DNA of 37,649 nt. Source: Spirochaetaceae bacterium (GTDB taxonomy: Bacteria; Spirochaetota; Spirochaetia; DSM-27196; PWMO01). The notes beneath the pieces were generated by a model, which ran no database searches, had not been told where the DNA came from, and worked only from the letters and a program-made list of their open reading frames with translations. This document shows, in pieces, positions 8,470 to 17,205 of this stretch. The stretch is from the NCBI GenBank assembly GCA_007693485.1, contig REDM01000085.1, positions 1 to 37,649 of the forward strand, written 5' to 3'. Each line of letters begins with the position of its first letter. Within the stretch, counting starts at the first letter, position 1. The translations under genes and the position numbers were made by a program.

Positions 8470-9939
8470 ATGAGACAGAGAAACAGAACAGGTTGTATCG
8501 CGTACCCGGGATGGATGGTGGCGTGCTCGACGGTGCTCGCCGTCGGATGGTTGTTGATTGGATGCTCGCTGCCCGGCGGGCGGGACATACCGGCTCGAAG
8601 CGATCTCGGCGATCTGCTTCAATCGCCCGGGCGCCGGGACCTCGCGCTCGCCCTTGGTGAGGACGCCGCCCGGTACGGACGGCTCGCCGACGCAGAAATC
8701 TTCCTCCAGTGGGCGCTCGGCGATGTGCCGGCTCGGTTGTCGACGCACGGACGTGGGCTTCATCGCAGGCTGAGTGCGCGACAGTCGGTCCGTGCGCGCA
8801 CCCTTCTCGCTGCCGTTGCCATGGAGCGAGGCGACTATCTTCAGGCCAGAACGCGCGCAGAGAGAGCGCATCGCCTCGCGGATGCAACGCAGAGCAGCGA
8901 GCAGGAATCGCAGGATGGTGCCCTGTTGGTGCTCGGGCGCGCGTCGGTGGCGCTTGCAGACTACCCCGCCGCGGTTGCTGCGTTTTCCCGGGTAGGCCGC
9001 CCACTCGATGAGCCCGATCTCGATGCGCTCATCGTGGCGTTTCGCGGGCTGGGGGACTACCACGCGGCGCTTGGGGTTATCGCCGAGCGAACAGCGCGTT
9101 TTGGATACGCACCCGGTCACGGAAGTGAAGAGTCTCTGCTCCACGAATGGGTAGGGAGACCCGATCGAGCTGTGGCCGCAGTGTTGGTCGAGGCTGAGTA
9201 CCTCCGATACCATCATGGGCGCAGCCGAGACGCGACGCAGCGCGCGCTTTCCGATCTCGAGGGAGCGCTGTTGCATGATGATCCTGCGTCAATTGCCGCG
9301 CGCCAACTCGTGGCGGCGTATCGCGCCTTCCTCGACCAGTCGTGGGAGAGCGCATCGTGGCTCCTGGTCGACCTGGTCGACAACATCGATCATCCCTTCG
9401 TAACCTACCTGCTGCTCGCGTCGCGGATACGCAACCCTCCGGTGGCGGTGGACCTCTTTCATCGCTACGCAGAACTCGAGCCGCTCTTCGCCGGGATGCA
9501 GTACTACTACTCGCAGCTCTGGAGAGGCTTGCGCGAGGCGCATCGGCGAGGCGCTCTTCCCGGTTACTCCGTGCTGACGATGCGGCAGCTTCTGGAACGA
9601 ACCATCCTCGCCGCGCCAGCCTCCGCCGAGGCGTACCAGGCTCGAATGGAACTCGCCGTGTTGGTCGGGCTCCCACCGCAGGACGCTCGCATCCTGCTTC
9701 TCCCCGCCGAAATCGATCAGATCATCGACGCGGCGATCTGGCTTCGGGATCCGCATCGGCTTGATCCGTTGGTTGCGGCACTCTCAATGCCGGACTCACC
9801 CTATCTCTGGGCCGTGCTTCTCGGTCTTCAGCGCATCGCCTTGATTCCGGCGGTGCGCGACTACCTTGTTTCTGCGGCCGTGTCAGTGTCCCCGATTGCC
9901 GCCGAGCGGATCGACCGTCTGGTTGGACGAGAGCGTTGA
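8470..9939 (+). CDS. TPR-like lipoprotein of unknown function
   Basis: The product is about 489 residues long and I do not recognise a named family. The N-terminus has a hydrophobic stretch ending in LLIGC (Cys32), a good lipobox. The rest is predicted helical with Ala-rich repeats of tetratricopeptide type, for example AAVAMERGDYLQARTRAERA and GRASVALADYPAAVAAFSRV. It lies 68 bp after the propeller lipoprotein gene on the same strand and could belong to that operon, although its start is not supported by a well-spaced ribosome-binding site. An internal ATG near 8515 would shorten the signal peptide. Its last 79 bp overlap, tail to tail, the end of the RND permease gene on the opposite strand. 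A role in assembling an envelope complex is inference only. Confidence 0.7.
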   Translation: MRQRNRTGCIAYPGWMVACSTVLAVGWLLIGCSLPGGRDIPARSDLGDLLQSPGRRDLALALGEDAARYGRLADAEIFLQWALGDVPARLSTHGRGLHRRLSARQSVRARTLLAAVAMERGDYLQARTRAERAHRLADATQSSEQESQDGALLVLGRASVALADYPAAVAAFSRVGRPLDEPDLDALIVAFRGLGDYHAALGVIAERTARFGYAPGHGSEESLLHEWVGRPDRAVAAVLVEAEYLRYHHGRSRDATQRALSDLEGALLHDDPASIAARQLVAAYRAFLDQSWESASWLLVDLVDNIDHPFVTYLLLASRIRNPPVAVDLFHRYAELEPLFAGMQYYYSQLWRGLREAHRRGALPGYSVLTMRQLLERTILAAPASAEAYQARMELAVLVGLPPQDARILLLPAEIDQIIDAAIWLRDPHRLDPLVAALSMPDSPYLWAVLLGLQRIALIPAVRDYLVSAAVSVSPIAAERIDRLVGRER

Positions 9940-12752
9940 TTGGAAGACAGCGGTGGTCGGAAGCCATCCATCACCGCAGGGAGAAGAAGCGCAGTGGCTG
10001 CCAGCGCGGCCACCGTGCCCACTGCCACCACCATCGAGATCATCGCGGCCGCTCCTGCGGTCGCCCCAAGCCCAACCAGGGGAATCACCGCGGTTACGGT
10101 TGTGATTGTGGCAAGCACGATGGGCGTCAACGAGCGGCGGATCGCTTCCAGAGTCTGTTCACCGTGCACCTGCACTCGATCGAGAACCAGAATGGCGTTG
10201 TTGACCCCGCTGCCGGCCGCGAGAAGCAGCCCCGCCAGCAGGGAGCGATCGAGCGGTGCCCGGATCATCGCGGCGACCACCAATGGAACGGCCAGGGTCG
10301 GAGGAACCAGAGCCAACGCGGTGATAACGGCGCGCAGCCGTTGATAGCGTATCAGCAGGACAAACCCAACAAGCACCAGAGCGAGCGCCGATGCCACGGT
10401 CGTCGTCCGCCGCTGTCGTCGCCGCAGCGGTTCGGATGGATCGACATGAACGGTCGCAAAGGCGGGGAGAGCGATGGCCTGCGTCACTGCGGCCGACCGA
10501 ATCTCAGCGGGTCGGCTGGTGAGGACCACCAGTTCGGCACTGGGTGCACGATCGTGGCGGGAAATTCGTCCAAGCGCGGGTTCCCACGAAGCGGATAGTG
10601 TGTCTCCGGTTCCCGGCGGAACGGTCTCGGACAACCATCGAGCATCGGTCAGGCAGTCGCCGGCGGGTAATTGCCCCATGGCGAGCACCACATCGAGCTC
10701 CTGTTCCCCCTCGTGCCATTTTGCGATGACCGGTCGCGAGTGGGCGCGCCGAATCGGCTCAACGACGTCGCGCAGCTGTGAACCGGTTTGGACGAGACCG
10801 TCGAGGTCTGTTTGAAGTACGCACGCGGCGGCCCCTTCCTTGAATCGAAAGAGAACCGCCTCGGTCGATGGGTGACCGCCAATCAACGACGCAATCTCGC
10901 GCGCGATCTGTTGCGCTTCCTGAGTGCTGGTGGCGCGCACCAGAATGGGAACCGAGCGACGCACGTCGGCGGCTGCATCGTGCGGGAACCAGATGGTCGC
11001 GGTAGGGATACTCGCCGAGACGGACCGCACGAGGTTCTGCACGCTACCGGTGTTTTTGCCGCCGGCCAGAAATAGCTCGATGCGCGCGCGTTCGGACTCA
11101 ATAACCACGATGGTGGTTTGAATGCCGGGCACGCGCTCCACGGCGGCACGCAGGGGTTCTACCGCCGCGCTGACTGCATCGGGGGTCGTTCCGCCGGGGA
11201 ACTCCGCTACAATCGACACCGAGGATTCCGGTGCGTCCGGTACGCCAAAACGGTGGATCTGCCAGGCAGCAATACCTCCTGCCAGCGAGATGACGGCTGC
11301 CGCGGCAATGACGCGTCTGTGTCGCCGAGACGCCCACCGGGTCACCGCGATCACCCAGGTGTGGGTCTGCGACGAAGGGGATGACGCCATGTCCGGAACT
11401 GCCGGCGCGGCGCCAAGCACAAAGAGGGCCGCACCGGTCAGCGAACCGGAAATCACAATTGCAATGCCGGTGAGTCCGGCGCTCGCGGCGTCGGGCCACC
11501 AGAGCAGTGGGGCAAATACAACCAGGGTGGTCGCGATCGCGCAGACAATGGTCGGTGCGATGTCGGTGCGCGCACGGGTCGAGCAATGCGCGGTTCTCCG
11601 GGCGTCGAGAAAGAACAGCGCAAGGTCAGCGGCAAACCCCGCCGAGACCGCGATTGCAGCAAGGCTGTCGGCGGTCAGTTCGATACCGGCGAGCCCCGCT
11701 GCACTCATGCCGCACACCGCCGCAGCAGCAATACTCGCGATGCAAAACAGTGTTTCCACCATGCTGCGCCGCACCGTCGCGATCACCACGCCAACGGCCG
11801 CGATTCCCGCGGCGATTGACCAGAGTACCCCGTGAACCGCTCGCTCGACGGTGTCTCCCCGATCGGTCAAAACCAGTGCGCCCTCGATGCCACCTGCCTC
11901 CGCACGCAGGCGCCGAGAGAGCGCGACGAGCGCAGTATCGCCCTGCCGATGCACCGCCACGAAGGCGAGCGGTCGGCGGTCCACGGTAGCCCGGCTTGCA
12001 AGCGGGGATGCGTCACGCTGCACCTGCACGTGGTCACCGATACTCAGTCCCGATGCGAGACGAACCGCTTCGACTTTGGACGGTGAGCGAAGGCGCCCGT
12101 CGATCACAACGGATGATCGCGCCGCTCGGTGTATGGACGCAACCGAGTGGGCCGCCCGAAAACTCTCCACCGCCACGTTCGTGAAAGGCTGAGCGTCCCG
12201 CGATCGGCCGGTGGTGATTACGACCTCCGCGCGGGGTAGACCGGAGACATCAACGCGTGCCACGCCGTCGATCCGCTCGAAGCGGCGTCGAATCTCGCGT
12301 TCGTTCCAGCTTTCGGCCGGAAAGGCCACCGTGAATACGGGACGGCTCTCCATGCTTCCACGAGCGACGAGGGGACGGTGGGAGGCGTGGGGAAGCTTGG
12401 AGTGCACGATATCGAGCCATTGCCGGACCTCGAGATATGCGGCAACCGCATCGACCCGATCGAGGAAGTCCAACTCGATCGTGGACCGTCCCGGTGCGCT
12501 CAGCGATCGAATGGAACGAAGCCCGGTTACGCTGCTGAGGGCATCTTCGATGGGGATGGTGATCAACCGCTCAACCCCAGAGGCCTCCATGCCCGGATGG
12601 TTGGTGGTCACCATCAGCCGGCCTGTTTCATCATCGGGCTCAACGCCGATGCGCACGGACTGCAGAGGAATCAGAAGGATGCCCAACGCAAGCAGACATG
12701 CGTAGCGCGTTCGCGCGGAAGCCGTCACCGGGGACTCCGCGTCCGGCACCAT
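9861..12752 (-). CDS. RND-family permease, divergent second subunit
   Basis: The product has 963 residues with the RND plan: a first membrane helix, a periplasmic porter region with GVERLITIPIEDALSSVTGL (about 59-78), a membrane block, a second porter region and a second membrane block. TM4 reads VSAGFAADLALFFLD with a single Asp376. TM10 has GSGVNNAILVLD, with an NN pair where AcrB has Lys. The protein is shorter and more degenerate than its neighbour at 12725-15715. It overlaps that gene by 28 bp, so the two are probably made together and may form a heteromeric pump, as MdtB and MdtC do. The substrate cannot be told. Because the key TM4 acidic pair is reduced to one residue in a weak context, it could be the non-conducting partner. 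The 3' end overlaps the TPR lipoprotein gene. Confidence 0.85.
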   Translation of the reverse strand: MVPDAESPVTASARTRYACLLALGILLIPLQSVRIGVEPDDETGRLMVTTNHPGMEASGVERLITIPIEDALSSVTGLRSIRSLSAPGRSTIELDFLDRVDAVAAYLEVRQWLDIVHSKLPHASHRPLVARGSMESRPVFTVAFPAESWNEREIRRRFERIDGVARVDVSGLPRAEVVITTGRSRDAQPFTNVAVESFRAAHSVASIHRAARSSVVIDGRLRSPSKVEAVRLASGLSIGDHVQVQRDASPLASRATVDRRPLAFVAVHRQGDTALVALSRRLRAEAGGIEGALVLTDRGDTVERAVHGVLWSIAAGIAAVGVVIATVRRSMVETLFCIASIAAAAVCGMSAAGLAGIELTADSLAAIAVSAGFAADLALFFLDARRTAHCSTRARTDIAPTIVCAIATTLVVFAPLLWWPDAASAGLTGIAIVISGSLTGAALFVLGAAPAVPDMASSPSSQTHTWVIAVTRWASRRHRRVIAAAAVISLAGGIAAWQIHRFGVPDAPESSVSIVAEFPGGTTPDAVSAAVEPLRAAVERVPGIQTTIVVIESERARIELFLAGGKNTGSVQNLVRSVSASIPTATIWFPHDAAADVRRSVPILVRATSTQEAQQIAREIASLIGGHPSTEAVLFRFKEGAAACVLQTDLDGLVQTGSQLRDVVEPIRRAHSRPVIAKWHEGEQELDVVLAMGQLPAGDCLTDARWLSETVPPGTGDTLSASWEPALGRISRHDRAPSAELVVLTSRPAEIRSAAVTQAIALPAFATVHVDPSEPLRRRQRRTTTVASALALVLVGFVLLIRYQRLRAVITALALVPPTLAVPLVVAAMIRAPLDRSLLAGLLLAAGSGVNNAILVLDRVQVHGEQTLEAIRRSLTPIVLATITTVTAVIPLVGLGATAGAAAMISMVVAVGTVAALAATALLLPAVMDGFRPPLSSNQRSRPTRRSIRSAAIGDTDTAAETR

Positions 12753-15715
12753 ACCGGGAAGATTCGGACCACGGCCACCACACCAACGACCAGACCGGCC
12801 GCTACGACAACGGCGGACTGACGCGTATCTCCCGCGGCGGGATTGGCCGCAATGGGCACCAGGGTCGCGGTAGTGGTCAGCACGGTTGCCGACAGGGGCA
12901 GGATGCGATTCACGGTTCCGTTGATGATTTCTGCGCTGCTTCGGTCACCGTAGGCATCCAGCAGGAGAATTACGTTGTTCATCGCGGTACCCATCAGAAC
13001 CAGCATCCCCAATACCGAGCCCACGTTGATCGATCCCCCGATGATTACCAGCGCGAGCACGCTTCCGGCGAATGAGAGCGGCAGCATCATCAGGAGCAGT
13101 ACGGCCATCCGCATCGAGCCAAACTGCGCGGCAAGCATCAGCGCGGTAATGCCCATTACCAGCAGCAGGATGTTCTGCAGTTCTGCGTGTGCTGCGGTGG
13201 TTCGGGTATCCGACGGAACCGTCGCATGGTGTGCGGCCAGCGTGGTACGAACTGTCCGGTCACGGCGGAATCCGTCGGGGAGCACTACCTCCATCGGTAC
13301 CACCGAGGAGCGGTTGTGGCGGACCAGCTCGGTGGGCACCCACTCGTGTCGTGCGGACACCACCGTTTCGAGCGGGACGTACTCGGTGCCTGCTGCGATC
13401 GACAATCGGGTGATCGCCTCGGGACGCTCAAGTGCAGCTCGCGGCGCACGAACCGTGACAGGGTACTCGATGCTGGAGATCGTCACCGTACCGGCCTCCA
13501 TTCCCGCGATCTGATGTGACAACCACCCGGTTACCGCGCGCGTGGACAGTCGTGCGTGAGCGAGCGCAGCCCCATCCAGATCGAGCGACAAGACGGATTC
13601 GCGCTCGGCCCGTGCAACGATCGCCGTCACCGGCGGATCGAGTTCGGCAAGCGCCGCAACCGCCTGGTGAGCCCTCACGAGGGCCTCGTCGCCGGTGCCC
13701 CCACGAACCAGTGCGCGCAGTCTCCCACCCGTGCCGCCGAGCATCTCTTCGATTGGCGCGCGGATCGGACGAACACTCACGCGTGCCGATCGCAGCGTGG
13801 TGCCGGTTTCTGCGAGGCGGGCAACGCGTGCGTCGCCCTCGGGAACTGCTGCCGGAAGCTGAACCGTTATCGTTGCACGGTTGGGTGTTTCGTGGTGTGG
13901 GGCCGGGCTTGTGGTACGACGCTCATCCCAGCCGCCTTCCGCGACAACAACGGCGTCGGGCTCGGCGAGGAGAATGGCTTCACTCATCGTCTCGGCTGCG
14001 AGGCGGGTAGCAGCAAGCGAGGTTCCCGTGGGAAGTACCAGGTCAATCGCAAACAACCGGTAGGGTCGTGATGCAAACACCTCACGGGGGATCGTCACAA
14101 AGAGCGCAACGGCGGCAACCACCGCGCACAGGTACCACGCAACGCTCGTGCGAGGACTGGCAAGCCAGCGGTGCAGTGCGGGGCGGAGCCGGTCTTCCAC
14201 GCAACGGAGCGACGGTGGCCGGGCGGGATTTCCGGTGGAGATCAGCAGCCAGAGCGCCGGGGTGAGGGTCAGCGCATTGAGGAGAGATCCTGCAACCAGG
14301 AAGACCACGCTCAGCGCCAGCTGCGAGAACAGAATGCCAACCAGTCCCGGTATCGCGAGGATTGGAATAAAGACCAGCACCGTGGTCGTTGCCGATCCAA
14401 ACAGGGCGGGGGCAAGGTTGGACGTGATCTGCGCTACCGAGGCGGCTTCGCGTACGGGCGCTCTCGTGAGCTCCGTCGTAACAACGATGGCGGAATCGAC
14501 GATCAACCCGATGCCAATGGCAATTCCCGTGAGTGACATGGAGTTGAGCGTCATTCCCAGGAATCGCATCGGAATCGCCGACAGCAGAACGGACGCTGGA
14601 ATCGAGGAGACGATCACCATGATCGTGCGGTGATTGCGAAACAGGAAACCAATCACCAGCGTTGCTGCTCCGATTCCCAACACCAGGGCGATTACCACCG
14701 AGTGAAGCGCCTCGCTGACGGGGAGTGAATGATCGTGTACCACCGTGAGGGTAAGCGGAGGCCCAAGTTCGCGGTTGAGCGAGCGCACCGTACGGTGAAT
14801 CGCCCGCGCGGCACGGGGTGCCGGTACAACCGGATCGTGGTAGACCACAATCCCGATGGCGGGTTTTGTTCCCTCGAGGAAGAACTCCAGCGCGTCGTCA
14901 TCGCGCAGCTCGATATGGGCGACCTCACCAAGGCGGATCAGCGCGTCGCCGCGTGCGATCGGCAGCGCGCGCAGCGACTCGACTGAGTCGACGGCTGCCC
15001 CGAGGCGCACCGGGTGTTCGACGCTTCCAATCTCAAAGCTGCCGAGCGGAACGGTCTGGACCGCCATTCCGACCGCCTCGGCAACCTCTCGGATCGTCAG
15101 AGAGAGTGCGCGCATCCGCGCGGGGTCTGCTTCAATGAATACTCGCTGCTCCACGGCGCCAACTGCCTCAACCGCTCCAACCCCTGGCGTCCGCCGCAGC
15201 GCCGGAATGACGATCTGACGTGCGACGCGGCTCGGCAGCCGTTGGGTTCCCGTCTCCCCCGAGGTAAGCGAGAGCATCATGAGTGGACGTCGACTCGGTG
15301 AGTAGCTCAGAATGAGGGGGCGACTCGATCCGTGGGGAAGCACCGCGGATACCGCGTCCACGCGCTCGCGCACCTCCGATATCGCGCGCAGCGCAGAAGC
15401 GCTCCACGAAAAACGTGCCACCACCTCGGAGCGGCCCAGTCTGCTGCGCGAGCGTATCTCTTCAACGCCGGAAATTGGCGCGAGAGCGTCTTCAACGGGA
15501 ACGGTAACCATCCGCTCAATTTCATCCGCGGGCAGTCCCGGCAGATCAACCCGCACCGATACCTCGCGCGCGGGTATTGTCGGCATGAGTTCGACGTCGA
15601 GCTGAGACAGGGACACGAGTCCCAACAGGGATACGGCGGCCCAGACCGCAACCGTCGACACCGGCCGGGCTGTGGCGAGGTACATCAGAGCTGCACGAGT
15701 GCTGTTTCGATTCAT
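12725..15715 (-). CDS. RND efflux permease (HAE/AcrB-like)
   Basis: The product has 996 residues, close to the usual RND length. The porter region holds the typical LPGLPADEIERMVTVPVEDA (about 58-77) and ISGVEEIRSRSRLG. TM4 reads GIGLIVDSAIVVTTE with Asp407 followed by Ser408, where AcrB has two Asp. TM10 has GTAMNNVILLLDAY with Asn913-Asn914. Single-Asp TM4 with NN in TM10 occurs in a known branch of HAE-type pumps, so this protein is probably an active proton-driven exporter. The start overlaps the stop of the upstream Ig-like lipoprotein by ATGA. With the TolC-like and adaptor genes at the head of the operon it would form a tripartite pump; drugs, lipids or other hydrophobic compounds are all possible cargo. 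Confidence 0.92.
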   Translation of the reverse strand: MNRNSTRAALMYLATARPVSTVAVWAAVSLLGLVSLSQLDVELMPTIPAREVSVRVDLPGLPADEIERMVTVPVEDALAPISGVEEIRSRSRLGRSEVVARFSWSASALRAISEVRERVDAVSAVLPHGSSRPLILSYSPSRRPLMMLSLTSGETGTQRLPSRVARQIVIPALRRTPGVGAVEAVGAVEQRVFIEADPARMRALSLTIREVAEAVGMAVQTVPLGSFEIGSVEHPVRLGAAVDSVESLRALPIARGDALIRLGEVAHIELRDDDALEFFLEGTKPAIGIVVYHDPVVPAPRAARAIHRTVRSLNRELGPPLTLTVVHDHSLPVSEALHSVVIALVLGIGAATLVIGFLFRNHRTIMVIVSSIPASVLLSAIPMRFLGMTLNSMSLTGIAIGIGLIVDSAIVVTTELTRAPVREAASVAQITSNLAPALFGSATTTVLVFIPILAIPGLVGILFSQLALSVVFLVAGSLLNALTLTPALWLLISTGNPARPPSLRCVEDRLRPALHRWLASPRTSVAWYLCAVVAAVALFVTIPREVFASRPYRLFAIDLVLPTGTSLAATRLAAETMSEAILLAEPDAVVVAEGGWDERRTTSPAPHHETPNRATITVQLPAAVPEGDARVARLAETGTTLRSARVSVRPIRAPIEEMLGGTGGRLRALVRGGTGDEALVRAHQAVAALAELDPPVTAIVARAERESVLSLDLDGAALAHARLSTRAVTGWLSHQIAGMEAGTVTISSIEYPVTVRAPRAALERPEAITRLSIAAGTEYVPLETVVSARHEWVPTELVRHNRSSVVPMEVVLPDGFRRDRTVRTTLAAHHATVPSDTRTTAAHAELQNILLLVMGITALMLAAQFGSMRMAVLLLMMLPLSFAGSVLALVIIGGSINVGSVLGMLVLMGTAMNNVILLLDAYGDRSSAEIINGTVNRILPLSATVLTTTATLVPIAANPAAGDTRQSAVVVAAGLVVGVVAVVRIFPVWCRTRSPR

Positions 15716-17205
15716 CGCGCATTGATCAACCGTCCCTCGTTCGCAGTGAGGCGGTTGCCGAGATCATCGGTGAGCCCCGAACGAAGCTCCATCGTGACAA
15801 GATCGAATGGCTCTATTCCCGTACGGCTGATACTGAGGTGAACCCGCAGTACGGAGTCACGCGCAGTGTTCGTGGTCATAACCGGAAGCGGTGAGTCCGC
15901 AGGATCGCGCTCCACCGCGCGCACGGTGAAGGCAAAGGTACCGTTGCGGGCGGAGAGCCGAAGCGACTGCAGGAACGAGGCGATGGGGATGGTTGCCGCT
16001 TCAGCGTGGGTGATGCGTACATCGAGCACGGCTTGATCGGTGCGCGTGTTCAGTGGAGCGCCGGGAATCAGGGTCAGCGACGCGCCGTCAGCAACGGGGA
16101 GAAGGGCCTCTTCTTCCAGGTGAGCCGAAAACGCAAGGCCGGAGAGCGACGGTGCAACCGGCCCCGCGACGGTGAAGGGGAACCGGCGTTCCTGCACCCG
16201 TAACTCGTAGCGTTGCTCAAGCACCAGGCGCTGCCGTGGCGTCACGGTCACCGTGTCCATGGCGCTGTTCCAATCGAGCAACGCCGGGACATTGGGTGCA
16301 AACTGCACGATGCCCGGCCGCATTCCCACCGGCACCGGCGAGGCGAACCGCAGAACAAAGCCGTCGGTTGCGTCCACCCCGGGAGGCGCTGCGCCCATAT
16401 CGTCTGTCGCGGTATTCAGTTGGATCCCGCCTGGATTGGTGGTAATCGAGACAACCGCGGGCAAGCTCGTATCGGGGGTGGACAGATGAACGACATGGTC
16501 TTGAGCGAGTGCGTTGCCGTCGCGACAGCTCGCCGACGCGGCAATTGTCACCGTATACGCGGTGCCCGGCAGGAGGGGCTCGGAGGGAGTCACAGCAAAC
16601 CGGTGATCTTCGTTCAGCCACTGAATGGTAAACCGGAAGGACGGTGTCATCGACAGTGCTGCGATCATTCGATCGCGCGCCATGGGCTGGGAGAACTCTA
16701 CCTCCAGACGCAGGAACGCTCCGGTCGGACCGAGTGTCACTTCTTCAACGGTCACGACCGGCCGGCTGTCGTGATCGCGCAGCAGGAAGGAGAACTGCAG
16801 CTCCCGGTCGAGGGCATTCCCGCGGCGGTCTTCGGCGCGGGTACTGACTCGAACCGTGTATGACTCGCCCGGCTGAAACCCGTGGTGAGGGCGGAACTCC
16901 AGACGGTCGCCGCTTCCGTTCCACGAGAACCGGCCGGCCACCGCACCGCGCGAATCCTCGAGGGAGAACGCGTGCTCCGTGTTGACCCGGTGCGTGGGCC
17001 GTGAGAACAGTACCGCTACGGAAGCGGCGTCCGCCGCGGAGACAAAGCGGTGCGCCGGCTCGTATGCGATCACGCGCAGGGTCTGCATGTGCAGCAGATC
17101 CTCAATGAGGGTGCATCCACTCTGCGGCACCACCAGCAGCGCCAGTACCAGGGGCATCGCCGGCTTTGTCGCACAGCGAACCCAATAGCCAAACCGTCGT
17201 GTCAT
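15712..17205 (-). CDS. Lipoprotein with SbsA-type Ig-like domains (second copy)
   Basis: The product has 497 residues with a signal peptide ending in VPQSGC (Cys31), a plausible lipobox. The mature part contains about three Ig-like domains of the SbsA/Big_5 kind. These show as repeated blocks with an FSRPTHRV or FSQPMAR start, an RLEFRPHHGFQPGESYTVRV core and a DRRGN or CRDGN turn. These domains usually bind or stack rather than catalyse. The gene lies between a sister lipoprotein gene (overlap ATGA) and an RND permease gene (overlap ATGA), so all are translated together. By inference it is a periplasmic or outer-membrane accessory part of the pump, perhaps holding the adaptor or capturing cargo. 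The two Ig-like proteins share architecture but little direct sequence, so any duplication is old. Confidence 0.78.
   Translation of the reverse strand: MTRRFGYWVRCATKPAMPLVLALLVVPQSGCTLIEDLLHMQTLRVIAYEPAHRFVSAADAASVAVLFSRPTHRVNTEHAFSLEDSRGAVAGRFSWNGSGDRLEFRPHHGFQPGESYTVRVSTRAEDRRGNALDRELQFSFLLRDHDSRPVVTVEEVTLGPTGAFLRLEVEFSQPMARDRMIAALSMTPSFRFTIQWLNEDHRFAVTPSEPLLPGTAYTVTIAASASCRDGNALAQDHVVHLSTPDTSLPAVVSITTNPGGIQLNTATDDMGAAPPGVDATDGFVLRFASPVPVGMRPGIVQFAPNVPALLDWNSAMDTVTVTPRQRLVLEQRYELRVQERRFPFTVAGPVAPSLSGLAFSAHLEEEALLPVADGASLTLIPGAPLNTRTDQAVLDVRITHAEAATIPIASFLQSLRLSARNGTFAFTVRAVERDPADSPLPVMTTNTARDSVLRVHLSISRTGIEPFDLVTMELRSGLTDDLGNRLTANEGRLINAR

Noticed and set aside
7568-9004. Long minus-strand open frame opposite the propeller and TPR lipoprotein genes
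   Set aside because: It crosses two well-supported plus-strand genes, has Arg/Pro/His-rich composition typical of antisense frames in GC-rich DNA, and shows no domain or ribosome-binding site.
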